NCBI GenBank assembly: GCA_035352555.1
Contig: DAOPXW010000019.1
Coordinates: 1 to 31,855, forward strand
Length of the DNA stretch: 31,855 nt
Reading direction: 5' to 3'
Source: UBA2922 sp035352555
GTDB lineage: Bacteria; Bacillota; Clostridia; Oscillospirales; Oscillospiraceae
The translations under genes were made by a program, and so were the position numbers. The notes beneath the pieces are model-generated. The model searched no databases. It was not told the origin of the DNA and was given only the letters and a program-made list of their open reading frames with translations. Below, in pieces: positions 1 through 7,711 of the stretch. The stretch's first letter is position 1, and each line of letters starts with the position of its first letter.

Positions 1-462
1 GTGGCTATTCTGCCCGTGGACGACCGGGGTGTCTGCTATCTGGTGCGGCAATTCCGCTATCCCATGGGCCGCATGATGTTGGAAGCTCCGGCGGGCAAAC
101 TGGAGAAGGACGAGGATTCCGCGGCCTGCGCCGTACGGGAGCTGTCGGAGGAAACGGGCTTTACGGCGGAGACCTGGGTGAATCTGGGCGAACACTGCAC
201 CTCTCCCGGCTTTTCCACCGAGGTGCTGCAGCTCTATCTGGCGCTGGGGCTGCACCCCGGCGAAAGCCACCCGGACGAAGGCGAGTTTCTCAACGTGGAG
301 AAGCACACGCTGGATGAACTGACCGAGCGGATCATGAAAAACGAGATCGACGACGGCAAGACCGTCATCGCCGTGCTGAAGGCCAAAAAATATCTGGAGG
401 ACAGTCATGCCCACAAGAATTCTGATCGTGGACGACGAGCATGCGATCGTCGATATCCTTAA
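1..462 (+). CDS. nudF: Nudix hydrolase, ADP-ribose pyrophosphatase type (5' end outside window)
   Basis: Likely hydrolyses ADP-ribose to AMP and ribose 5-phosphate in the cytoplasm. A complete Nudix box lies at residues 32-54 of the visible part: G32, E38, then R46-E47-L48 and E50-E51-x-G53. A downstream SPGFSTE segment is typical of the ADP-ribose pyrophosphatase branch. The reading frame is open at base 1 and lacks the usual N-terminal strands, so the true start is almost certainly upstream; the GTG at base 1 is probably an internal valine. The 3' end runs 56 bases into walR in another frame, giving a basic, non-conserved tail. The tight overlap suggests co-transcription with walR. The family assignment is firm; the exact substrate is inferred. 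Confidence 0.82.
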   Translation: MAILPVDDRGVCYLVRQFRYPMGRMMLEAPAGKLEKDEDSAACAVRELSEETGFTAETWVNLGEHCTSPGFSTEVLQLYLALGLHPGESHPDEGEFLNVEKHTLDELTERIMKNEIDDGKTVIAVLKAKKYLEDSHAHKNSDRGRRACDRRYP

Positions 463-1105
463 GTATAACCTCGAAAAAAACAATTTTTCCACACTCTGCG
501 CCTTTGACGGGCCTGAAGGCCTGCGGCTGGCCCGGGGGGCCGACCCCGACCTGATCCTGCTGGACGTGATGCTGCCCGGCATGGACGGCTTCGAGGTCTG
601 CCGGACTTTGCGGGGTGAGGGCAACAACGTGCCCATCATCATGATCACCGCCCGCGAGGAGGAGACCGACAAGGTGTTCGGCCTGGAGCTGGGGGCGGAC
701 GATTATATCACCAAGCCCTTTTCCATGCGTGAGGTGGTGGCCCGGGTGCGCACCAATATGCGCCGGGCGGCGGCGCTGTCCGCCGCGCCGGAGGAGCCCG
801 GTTCCGCCGCGCTGAAGGTAGGCGGGCTGACGCTGGACGAGGGCAGACACGCGCTGTACAAAGACGGGAAGGAACTGGAACTGACCCAGCGGGAATATGA
901 GCTTATCCGTTTCCTTATCCGCAATCCCGGCAAGGTCATTTCCCGGGAGGAGCTGATGACTCAGGTGTGGCAGTACGACTATTACGGCGACCTGCGGGCC
1001 GTGGACGTGGCCGTGCGGCGGCTGCGCGAAAAGCTGGAGGATAACCCGGCGGAGCCCATGTATGTGATTACCAAGCGGGGCGCGGGGTACTATTTTGCCG
1101 GCTGA
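407..1105 (+). CDS. walR: OmpR/PhoB-family response regulator, WalR (YycF) type
   Basis: DNA-binding response regulator that would receive phosphate from the adjacent histidine kinase and control cell-wall metabolism genes. The receiver domain (about 1-120) has the acidic pair D9/D10, phospho-acceptor D53, T81 and K103. The C-terminal winged helix (about 133-231) contains the ELTQREYEL strand-helix and a YDYYGDLRAVDV segment very like WalR of Bacillus. The start is set by GGAGG at 396-400, six bases before the ATG. Kinase, YycH-position, YycI and YycJ genes nearby support WalR over a phosphate-type PhoB. I identify it from motifs and context; the regulon cannot be seen here. Confidence 0.88.
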   Translation: MPTRILIVDDEHAIVDILKYNLEKNNFSTLCAFDGPEGLRLARGADPDLILLDVMLPGMDGFEVCRTLRGEGNNVPIIMITAREEETDKVFGLELGADDYITKPFSMREVVARVRTNMRRAAALSAAPEEPGSAALKVGGLTLDEGRHALYKDGKELELTQREYELIRFLIRNPGKVISREELMTQVWQYDYYGDLRAVDVAVRRLREKLEDNPAEPMYVITKRGAGYYFAG

Positions 1106-1131
1106 GCCGGAACGGGACGCCGGAGGGCATC

Positions 1132-2574
1132 ATGAAAAAAAGCCTGTATTCAAAATTGATGCTTATCATGCTGGTGGTCATCATCTCCCTGATGGCCGTA
1201 GTGGGCGCGTTCCTTATGCGGGGCGTCAGGAATTTTTATCTCACCAGCTTTTATAAGCAGATGCAGTCGGTGTTTTCCTCCACGGGGATTGCGGCCGACC
1301 TGCGGGACGCCGCCGAGGGGGACGAGCCCGCCGCTCGCATGGCGGTGATTGTGAGAGCCTACTCCGGCCCGCTGGGCATCGACACCGGCAACCGCAATTT
1401 CTATATTCTCACCGGCGACACCGGCGCTTTCATCACCGGCAGCGACACACCGGAAAACGGCATCGCCGTGACGCCCAACATCACAACCGCCATTTCCGGC
1501 GGGGAAGGGTATCAGAGCGACGGCGGCGCCGACTATATGGACGTGGCTCTGCCCATCAGAGGCGCGGGCGGCAGCTATATCGTCTATATCATCGACAATA
1601 AAAATACGGCGCAGGAGCTGGGCAGCGACCTGTTTGGCATTATTCTGGAGGCACTGGCGGTCGGCCTTGTCATCTCGGTGGGGCTCAGTCTGCTGCTGTC
1701 CAAAACGCTGGTCACCCCCATCCAGGAGCTGACCCGGGCAGCCGAGGCCGTGGCCGGAGGCGATTTCAACCACAAGGTATCCAACACCTCGCAGGACGAG
1801 ATCGGCGTCCTGACCCGCACCTTCAGCGATATGGCCGGCCAGCTGGAGGACACGCTGGACGACCTGAAGAAATCCGAGCAGACCCGGCGCGAATTCGTGG
1901 CCAACGTTTCCCACGAGCTGCGCACGCCCATCACCAGTATCCGCAGCTACGCCGAGACGCTGGACGAGGACCCCTCGATGGACGCGGATACCCGCCACCG
2001 TTTTCTGGACGTGATCGTCAACGAATCCGACCGGATGACCAAGATCGTGCAGGATCTGCTGACGCTGTCCCGGTTCGACGCCGGCCGCATCGGCTTTACC
2101 TTCGAGCAGTTCAGTTTTGAGAAGTCCGTGCGGGACGTATACGCCGCCACCCGCATTGAAGCCCAGAACCACAGCCACGAATTCACGCTGGAATTTCTTT
2201 CGCCCGTACCGGAGATCCGGGGCGACCGGGCCCGCATCGAGCAGGTCATCATCAACATGGTCTCCAACGCCATCAAGTATACGAAAGACGGCGGCCGCAT
2301 CCGCATGACCGCCGGACAGAAGGGCAATACCGTGTGGTGTACCGTGAAGGACAACGGCATCGGCATCCCCAGGGAGGATGTCGGCAAGGTCTTCGACCGT
2401 TTTTACCGCGTGGACAAGGCCCGTTCCCGGGAATCCGGCGGCACCGGCCTTGGCCTTTCCATCGCCCAGGAGATCGTGATACGCCACGGCGGCACCATGG
2501 CGGTACAGAGCGCGCCGGGCCGGGGCACGGCCATCACGATGACACTGCCCGTGGGAGGCCCGAAAAATGCGTAA
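1132..2574 (+). CDS. walK: Sensor histidine kinase, WalK (YycG) type without PAS domain
   Basis: Membrane histidine kinase partner of the preceding regulator. In order: TM1 (about 8-28), an extracytoplasmic sensor of about 140 residues, TM2 (about 168-190), HAMP (about 191-243), and a HisKA dimerisation domain with SHELRTP and phospho-acceptor H261. The ATPase domain has the N-box (N379), G1 box DNGIGIP (407-413) and G2 box GGTGLGLS (436-443). At 480 residues it is much shorter than Bacillus WalK (about 610): HAMP runs straight into the H-box, so the cytoplasmic PAS domain is missing. GGAGG at 1122-1126 sets the start. Its 3' end overlaps the next gene by 8 bases. By domains alone it could be a PhoR/ResE-type kinase; the neighbours favour WalK. 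Confidence 0.85.
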   Translation: MKKSLYSKLMLIMLVVIISLMAVVGAFLMRGVRNFYLTSFYKQMQSVFSSTGIAADLRDAAEGDEPAARMAVIVRAYSGPLGIDTGNRNFYILTGDTGAFITGSDTPENGIAVTPNITTAISGGEGYQSDGGADYMDVALPIRGAGGSYIVYIIDNKNTAQELGSDLFGIILEALAVGLVISVGLSLLLSKTLVTPIQELTRAAEAVAGGDFNHKVSNTSQDEIGVLTRTFSDMAGQLEDTLDDLKKSEQTRREFVANVSHELRTPITSIRSYAETLDEDPSMDADTRHRFLDVIVNESDRMTKIVQDLLTLSRFDAGRIGFTFEQFSFEKSVRDVYAATRIEAQNHSHEFTLEFLSPVPEIRGDRARIEQVIINMVSNAIKYTKDGGRIRMTAGQKGNTVWCTVKDNGIGIPREDVGKVFDRFYRVDKARSRESGGTGLGLSIAQEIVIRHGGTMAVQSAPGRGTAITMTLPVGGPKNA

Positions 2575-3895
2575 ACCCAACCGCCGCCGCAGCCCGTGGG
2601 AAGAACTCTCCCATCTGGCGCACAGTGAAAAATTCATCGACCGGGCCAAGACCGTGCTCATCGCGGCACTGGTGGTCAGCGCCGCGGTGCTACTGGCGCG
2701 CTTGGGGATGTTCGAGCTGGGCGGTCCGAAGCAGAGCGGCACCGACGCCGCGGCGGGGCAGGACACCCAGCAGCACGGCGGCAACGCCGACATTGCCGTG
2801 GCCGGGCCCTATGTCATCGTCGTCACCGACGCCGCGGGTTCCCATTGCGGCCTGATGTATGACGGCACGGAGCTCAAGCAGGCCTACGACAGGCTCTCCG
2901 CCTATCTGGGCGAGGCTTTCGGCTCCGCCGGCGAGCCCAAGAGCGTCAGCGAGGAGGACTTTCACGCCGCGCTGAAGGAGCAGGGGGTCTATTTTGATTT
3001 TGCCTACGCCCAGCCGCTGACGGTGCTGGCCTCCGCCATCGGCACCACCATGACCAGCACCGCGCTGAACCATTCGGCCGCGGGCTTTTGCCTGGCGGTG
3101 GAGGGGGATACGGTGGCGCTGTACTATCTGCGGGACAAAGACCGCGGCTACTACCGCTGCGATACGGCCATCAGCGGCGCCGCGCTGGAATCCAAGCTGG
3201 CGGACTGGCCCTCCAACGGCGCCAGCTACCTTTTCGAGACCGACTACGGTTACAATCTGGTGGACAGCTGCTTCGTGGTGCTTCAGGGTCAGGCCCAGCT
3301 GCACTCGGTCACCGCGCAGAACCCCGTGGGCGGCAGCTATGATCCCTCGGGACTGGCGGCGCTGTTCGGCATCAACAGCTACATGGCCTCCCACTATACG
3401 GAGGCCGACGGCACCGACGTCTATGTGGACGGCGACAGTATCCTGCGCATTTATACCGACGGCAGCGTGTCCTTCAAGGATCCCGACGCCGCCGGTACCG
3501 CCGCCGGCGACAGCGGCCTTGCCGGCGCGCTCGCCGTCTCCGCCTCCGCCGCGGCCTCCACCGTCGGCTCCGCGGGCGGCGTCGCCTCCGTCAGGCTCAG
3601 TTATGTGAGCTATGACACCGATGCCGGGGCCTACACCGTGCGCTACAGCTACGAGATCGGCGGCTGCCCCGTGACGCTGGGCGGCCGCTCCGCCGCATCC
3701 TTTACCGTGGTGGACGGCGTGATCACCGCGGCGGAGCTGAATTTCCGGACTTATTCCTATTCCGGCGCGGGTGACGCGCCGCTGCCGGCCGTGCAGGCTA
3801 TGGCGGTGGTGCAGGCCAAGGGCGGGGGCATGCCGCTGTTGTGTTATGTGGACGACGGCGCCTCCGTCGCCGCGGGCTGGACGATACTGAGCTGA
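2567..3895 (+). CDS. Single-pass membrane protein in the YycH/WalH position
   Basis: A 442-residue protein with a short basic cytoplasmic N-terminus, one membrane helix (about 27-47) and a large extracytoplasmic part. This is the layout of YycH, which with YycI contacts WalK and modulates its activity. I cannot point to a diagnostic YycH motif, so the assignment rests on topology, size and position between walK and yycI. A low-complexity Ala/Ser/Gly-rich stretch at about 307-341 splits the extracytoplasmic region into two parts, probably as a linker. The start overlaps the walK stop by 8 bases and the stop is one base from the yycI ATG, indicating translational coupling. The alternative is an unrelated lineage-specific WalK accessory protein. 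Confidence 0.72.
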   Translation: MRKPNRRRSPWEELSHLAHSEKFIDRAKTVLIAALVVSAAVLLARLGMFELGGPKQSGTDAAAGQDTQQHGGNADIAVAGPYVIVVTDAAGSHCGLMYDGTELKQAYDRLSAYLGEAFGSAGEPKSVSEEDFHAALKEQGVYFDFAYAQPLTVLASAIGTTMTSTALNHSAAGFCLAVEGDTVALYYLRDKDRGYYRCDTAISGAALESKLADWPSNGASYLFETDYGYNLVDSCFVVLQGQAQLHSVTAQNPVGGSYDPSGLAALFGINSYMASHYTEADGTDVYVDGDSILRIYTDGSVSFKDPDAAGTAAGDSGLAGALAVSASAAASTVGSAGGVASVRLSYVSYDTDAGAYTVRYSYEIGGCPVTLGGRSAASFTVVDGVITAAELNFRTYSYSGAGDAPLPAVQAMAVVQAKGGGMPLLCYVDDGASVAAGWTILS

Positions 3896-3896
3896 T

Positions 3897-4730
3897 ATGG
3901 ATAAAGGTAAGATCAAAAACATTATTATCATCGTGCTGCTGCTGGTCAACGTCTTTCTGGCGGCGCTGGTCATCGCAGACTCCGCCAGGTCCGGCGTCTG
4001 CGACGCCGCGGCGGAGCGCAGCCTGCTGCAGGCGCTGCAGGCCGGCGGCATCACCGTGGACGATGCCTCCGTGCTGAACATCAGGGCCATCCCGGCCTGC
4101 GCGCTGACGAGGAATCTCTCCCGGGAAAAACGGCTGGTGGCGGCAGTGTTGGGCAGTGTGGACAGCCAGGATCAGGGCGGCAACATTGTCATGTATTACG
4201 GCAAGAACGGTCAGGCCTGCTTCCGCGGTACCGGCGATTTTGAAATCCTCATGGAAAACGACAGCGTCCCCGCGGGCAGCGATCTGGCGGAGACCTCCAG
4301 GGCCTTCCTGAAGAAGCTGGGCATCGATATGGACGCCGCCGCGGCCACGGTGCGGAGCGGTTCCTCCAGCGTGGTGACGGCGGTCTGCCGCTATGCCGAC
4401 CGGCCCATCGTCAACTGCGTGGTAAAGCTGACCTTCTCGGAGACCAATCTGCTGCTGGTCACGGGCACCTGCCCGCTCACCGCCGTCAGGGAGAACGCCG
4501 GCAGCGCGGCGCTGGACCCCTCCACGGCCGTGATGCGGCTGCTGGACTATCTGGACAGCAGCGGCTATGTGTGCTCCCGCATCACGGATATTTCCCATTG
4601 CTACAAGATGGATGCCGCCGCTTCCGGCGAGGGAACGCTCACGCCGCTGTGGCATTTTTCCACGGATGTCGGGGAATTTTACCTCAACGGAATCACGGGA
4701 AAAGCGGAGACGGTGACACAAAATAATTGA
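3897..4730 (+). CDS. yycI: YycI-family regulator of the WalK kinase
   Basis: A 277-residue protein with the N-terminal pattern of the YycI family: MDKGKIKNI followed by a single hydrophobic helix (about 8-27), then an extracytoplasmic domain. The C-terminal segment, with a tryptophan (LWHFSTDVGEFYLNG) and a final beta-hairpin, also fits YycI. Family members associate with YycH and WalK in the membrane and tune kinase activity. The ATG is one base after the stop of the upstream gene, and no strong Shine-Dalgarno is visible, so coupling is likely. The gene ends the first transcription block; a strong promoter for murA overlaps its stop codon. Confidence 0.75.
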   Translation: MDKGKIKNIIIIVLLLVNVFLAALVIADSARSGVCDAAAERSLLQALQAGGITVDDASVLNIRAIPACALTRNLSREKRLVAAVLGSVDSQDQGGNIVMYYGKNGQACFRGTGDFEILMENDSVPAGSDLAETSRAFLKKLGIDMDAAAATVRSGSSSVVTAVCRYADRPIVNCVVKLTFSETNLLLVTGTCPLTAVRENAGSAALDPSTAVMRLLDYLDSSGYVCSRITDISHCYKMDAAASGEGTLTPLWHFSTDVGEFYLNGITGKAETVTQNN

Positions 4731-4755
4731 TATTTCCTTTGTACTATGCTAATAT
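4727..4755 (+). promoter_or_regulatory. Sigma-A-type promoter for murA
   Basis: The -35 TTGATA (4727-4732), a 17-bp spacer and the -10 TAATAT (4750-4755), preceded by TG at 4747-4748 (extended -10), lie in an AT-rich gap of about 80 bp that stands out against the GC-rich surroundings. The -35 overlaps the yycI stop codon. This would let murA be expressed independently of the wal genes. Hexamers and spacing are seen directly; activity is inferred. Confidence 0.7.
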
Positions 4756-4811
4756 TCATTTTTAGCGTGATTGAAAATGGGGAAAGCTAAAGCTACGGAA
4801 GGTGTGAGACT

Positions 4812-6116
4812 TTGGAAAAGTATGTGATCAACGGCGGAACGCCGCTGCGCGGCGAAGTGGAGATCAGCGGCGCGAAAAACGCGGCTGTGGCCATTATTCC
4901 CGCAGCGCTCATGGTGAACGGCGTGTGCCGTCTTGAAAACATCCCGCAGATCAGCGACACGGATATGCTCCTGACCATTCTGGCCCAGTTGGGGTCGAAG
5001 GTGCGGATGATTAACCGTTCCGCCATCGAGATCGACAGCCGCAGCGTGACCTTCCAGGACGCGCCCTTCGACCTGATGCGCAAAATCCGCGCTTCCTATT
5101 ATCTGATCGGCGCCATGCTGGGCCGTTTCGGCAGCGCCAAGACCACCATGCCCGGCGGCTGCAACTTCGGCGTGCGCCCTATCGACCAGCATATCAAGGG
5201 CATGACCGCGCTGGGCGCGCAGGTGGATATCCGCAACGGCTTTGTCTATGCCACCACGCCCGACGGCAAGCTCCACGGCAGCCGCATCTATCTGGACAAG
5301 GTCTCCGTTGGTGCCACCATGAATATCATGCTGGCCGCCGCGCTGGCCATGGGCCGCACCATCATCGAAAACGCGGCCAGAGAGCCGCACATCGTGGATC
5401 TGGCCAACTTCCTCAACTCCATGGGCGCGGATATCCGCGGCGCGGGCACCGACACCATCAAAATCAACGGCGTGGAATCCCTCCACGGCGGTACTTATAC
5501 CATCATCCCCGACCAGATCGAGGCCGGTACCTATATGGTCGCCGCCGCCGCCACCGGCGGGGAGGTGCTGATTAAAAACGTCATTCCCAAGCATCTGGAA
5601 TGCATCAGCGCCAAACTGCGCGAGACAGGCACCATCGTGCAGGAAAACGAGGATTCCGTGCTGGTCAAGGGCGCGGCCAACCTTCATAAGGCCAATATCA
5701 AGACGCTGCCGTATCCCGGCTTTCCAACGGATATGCAGCCCCAGATGGGGGCGCTGCTGTGCCTGGCGGAGGGGACCAGCGTCATCACCGAGGGCATCTA
5801 CGACAACCGCTATAAATACGTCAACGAGCTGCGCAAGATGGGCGCCGACATCCAGGTGGACGGCCGGGTCGCCATTATCGAGGGCGGCGTGCGTCTCACC
5901 GGGGCCCCGGTGATGGCCTGCGATCTGCGGGCCGGCGCGGCCATGGTCATCGCGGGTCTGTGCGCCGAGGGCACCACAGAAGTGGAGGAAATCCATTTCA
6001 TCGAGCGCGGATATGAGGATTTCATCGGCAAGCTGCGCAGCATGGGCGCGGACATCAGCATCGTGGACTTCCCGGACGATACGGACGAGCCTCAGAGCGC
6101 GCCGAAAGTCGGCTGA
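4812..6116 (+). CDS. murA: UDP-N-acetylglucosamine 1-carboxyvinyltransferase
   Basis: Catalyses the first committed step of peptidoglycan synthesis, transferring enolpyruvyl from PEP to UDP-GlcNAc in the cytoplasm. Visible features are the N-terminal K22-N23 pair in SGAKNA, the catalytic-loop cysteine C117 in PGGCNFG (the residue alkylated by fosfomycin in this family), and D307 in FPTDMQPQ. Length (434) is normal. The start codon is TTG: it gives the expected N-terminus MEKYVINGG and sits 7 bases after GGAAGGTG at 4797-4804. Many Firmicutes carry two MurA paralogues; which this is cannot be told here. It sits between yycI and walJ, with its own promoter upstream. Confidence 0.97.
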   Translation: MEKYVINGGTPLRGEVEISGAKNAAVAIIPAALMVNGVCRLENIPQISDTDMLLTILAQLGSKVRMINRSAIEIDSRSVTFQDAPFDLMRKIRASYYLIGAMLGRFGSAKTTMPGGCNFGVRPIDQHIKGMTALGAQVDIRNGFVYATTPDGKLHGSRIYLDKVSVGATMNIMLAAALAMGRTIIENAAREPHIVDLANFLNSMGADIRGAGTDTIKINGVESLHGGTYTIIPDQIEAGTYMVAAAATGGEVLIKNVIPKHLECISAKLRETGTIVQENEDSVLVKGAANLHKANIKTLPYPGFPTDMQPQMGALLCLAEGTSVITEGIYDNRYKYVNELRKMGADIQVDGRVAIIEGGVRLTGAPVMACDLRAGAAMVIAGLCAEGTTEVEEIHFIERGYEDFIGKLRSMGADISIVDFPDDTDEPQSAPKVG

Positions 6117-6117
6117 T

Positions 6118-6903
6118 ATGCAAATCACGGTTTTTGCCAGCGGCTCCACGGGCAACTGCGCGCTGGTCTCCGGCGGGGGAGCGGCGCTTTTGATCGACGC
6201 GGGCATTTCGCTGCGGCGTATCGCGGCGGGCCTGACCGGCTGCGCGCTGCGGCCGGACGCGCTGGGCGGCGTGCTGGTGACCCATGAGCATTCCGACCAT
6301 ATCGCGGGTCTGGCCCAGCTCTCCAAACGTTACGGCGTGCCCATCTATACCACCCGCACCATCGCCAGCCGTTTGCGGGGCCTGCTGCCGGAAACGGACG
6401 GGCTGCTGCGGGAGATCGTCCCCGGCGACGGCTTTGAGCTGGCGGGCCTTTCCGTCACGGCTTTCCGCACGCCGCACGATTCGGCGGACAGCGTGGGCTA
6501 CCGCATCCAAAACGGCGCGGTGCTGAGCTTTGCCACCGACACCGGCTGCATTACGGACGAGCTGATGGACGGCCTTCTCGGCGCCGACACCGCCGTCATC
6601 GAAGCCAATCACGACGAGGAGATGCTCCGCTACGGGGCGTATCCCGTCTATCTCAAACGCAGGATTCTGTCGGACACCGGGCACCTGTCCAACGCCGACT
6701 GCGGCGTGCTGGCGCGATCGCTGGCGGACAGCGGCACAGGACGCATCGTGCTGGGCCATCTCAGCCGGGAGAACAACCGCCCGGACATCGCCCGCCGGAC
6801 CGTGGCCGCCGCGCTGGACGGCACCCATGCCCAGTTGTACATAGCGCCGGAACTGGGGGCGCTTACGGTGCCGGTAGAGGAGCGGTCACCATGCTTCAGG
6901 TAA
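6118..6903 (+). CDS. walJ: Metallo-beta-lactamase fold hydrolase, WalJ/YycJ type
   Basis: A 261-residue metallo-beta-lactamase fold protein of the YycJ family; Bacillus YycJ is a double-strand DNA exonuclease linked to mismatch repair. The N-terminal ASGSTGNC motif (7-14) and metal-binding HEHSDH (56-61) are intact, and further His/Asp ligand candidates occur in FRTPHDS, FATDTG and GHLS. The ATG at 6118 is one base after the murA stop and gives the family-typical beginning MQITVFASGS; a longer in-frame extension into murA is unlikely. The end overlaps rlmH by 13 bases. A walJ-rlmH association is also known in Bacillus. Confidence 0.9.
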   Translation: MQITVFASGSTGNCALVSGGGAALLIDAGISLRRIAAGLTGCALRPDALGGVLVTHEHSDHIAGLAQLSKRYGVPIYTTRTIASRLRGLLPETDGLLREIVPGDGFELAGLSVTAFRTPHDSADSVGYRIQNGAVLSFATDTGCITDELMDGLLGADTAVIEANHDEEMLRYGAYPVYLKRRILSDTGHLSNADCGVLARSLADSGTGRIVLGHLSRENNRPDIARRTVAAALDGTHAQLYIAPELGALTVPVEERSPCFR

Positions 6904-7373
6904 GGCTCGTCTGCACGGGCAGGATGAAGGAGCGGTTTTATATCGACGCCTTCAATGAATATGCCAAACGTCTCTCGGCTTATTGCCGGTTCGAGTGCGT
7001 GGAGCTTCCGGAAATCAAATTGCCGGAAAATCCGTCGATAAAGGAAACGGAGGCGGCGCTGAAAAAGGAAGCCGCCGCCATGGAAAGAAACATCCCCAGG
7101 GACGCTCTCCGCGTTGCGATGTGCGTGGAGGGGCGGCAGCAGACCAGCGAGGAATTTGCCAGGCTGCTGTCGGATAGGGCGCTGTCGGGCCGCCCGAGCC
7201 TGTGTTTTCTCATCGGCTCGTCCTTTGGACTGGACGAGGAATTCAAAAACAGCGCCGATATGCGGCTGAGCCTGTCGGCGATGACCTTCCCCCATCATTT
7301 GGCCCGGGTGATGCTGGCGGAACAGATCTATCGGGGCTTCAAGATAGGCGAGGGTTCTCGCTATCACAAATGA
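6891..7373 (+). CDS. rlmH: 23S rRNA pseudouridine-1915 N3-methyltransferase RlmH
   Basis: SPOUT-family methyltransferase that modifies the pseudouridine at 23S position 1915 on assembled 70S ribosomes using S-adenosylmethionine. The 160-residue length, the IGSSFGL loop (108-114), the segment MTFPHHLARVMLAEQIYRG and the C-terminal YHK are hallmarks. GAGGAG lies upstream of the ATG, inside the walJ 3' end. Its stop TGA is followed immediately by the leader of the next small gene. Confidence 0.96.
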   Translation: MLQVRLVCTGRMKERFYIDAFNEYAKRLSAYCRFECVELPEIKLPENPSIKETEAALKKEAAAMERNIPRDALRVAMCVEGRQQTSEEFARLLSDRALSGRPSLCFLIGSSFGLDEEFKNSADMRLSLSAMTFPHHLARVMLAEQIYRGFKIGEGSRYHK

Positions 7374-7390
7374 GGAGTATAGAAAAAGAC

Positions 7391-7711
7391 ATGGATGAAA
7401 ACGCAAAGCCGCAGTGGGGCAGGGATCTGCCCGGCTCGCTTCAGGATCAATGGCCCAAAACCGAAAACGGCGATTTTGAGGAACCGGCGTTCCTCCGGCA
7501 CTGCATGGCCCTGGATATGGACGATGCGCTGCTGGCCAATATGCTTGGGGCCTACGGCATCCCCTGCGTGAAGCAGTATCCCAACGACGGGCAGTTCGGC
7601 AAGCTCATTCTGGGTATGAGCGGCACCGGCGTGGATGTGTATGTGCCGAAATCAATGTTGGAAGACGCGCTGACGTTATGCGAAGGAGTACCTGATGATG
7701 AGAACCTATAA
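7391..7711 (+). CDS. DUF2007-type small protein, putative signal-transducing domain
   Basis: A 106-residue soluble protein. The C-terminal half (ALLANMLGAYGIPC, then GVDVYVPKSMLEDALTLC) fits the DUF2007 ferredoxin-like fold, annotated only as a putative prokaryotic signal-transducing protein; its function is unknown. The N-terminal half is acidic and lacks a recognisable domain. I chose the ATG at 7391; GAGGAG at 7372-7377 is rather far (13 bases). An in-frame ATG at 7370 overlaps the rlmH stop but has no better ribosome-binding site. The 3' end overlaps the phosphoglucomutase start by 17 bases, so the two are probably co-translated. Confidence 0.75.
   Translation: MDENAKPQWGRDLPGSLQDQWPKTENGDFEEPAFLRHCMALDMDDALLANMLGAYGIPCVKQYPNDGQFGKLILGMSGTGVDVYVPKSMLEDALTLCEGVPDDENL

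Noticed and set aside
407..462. Frameshift or sequencing error at the Nudix-walR junction
   Set aside because: walR has a proper ribosome-binding site and a typical N-terminus, and both frames are intact; an overlap is the simpler reading.
1150..2793. Long leftward ORF opposite walK
   Set aside because: It is a codon-composition shadow: the opposite strand carries a complete histidine kinase with all motifs, and this ORF has no recognisable domain and a low-complexity His/Gly/Asp-rich composition.
4749..6326. Leftward ORF of over 500 codons opposite murA
   Set aside because: It mirrors a complete murA; stop codons are rare on the opposite strand because of GC-rich third positions.
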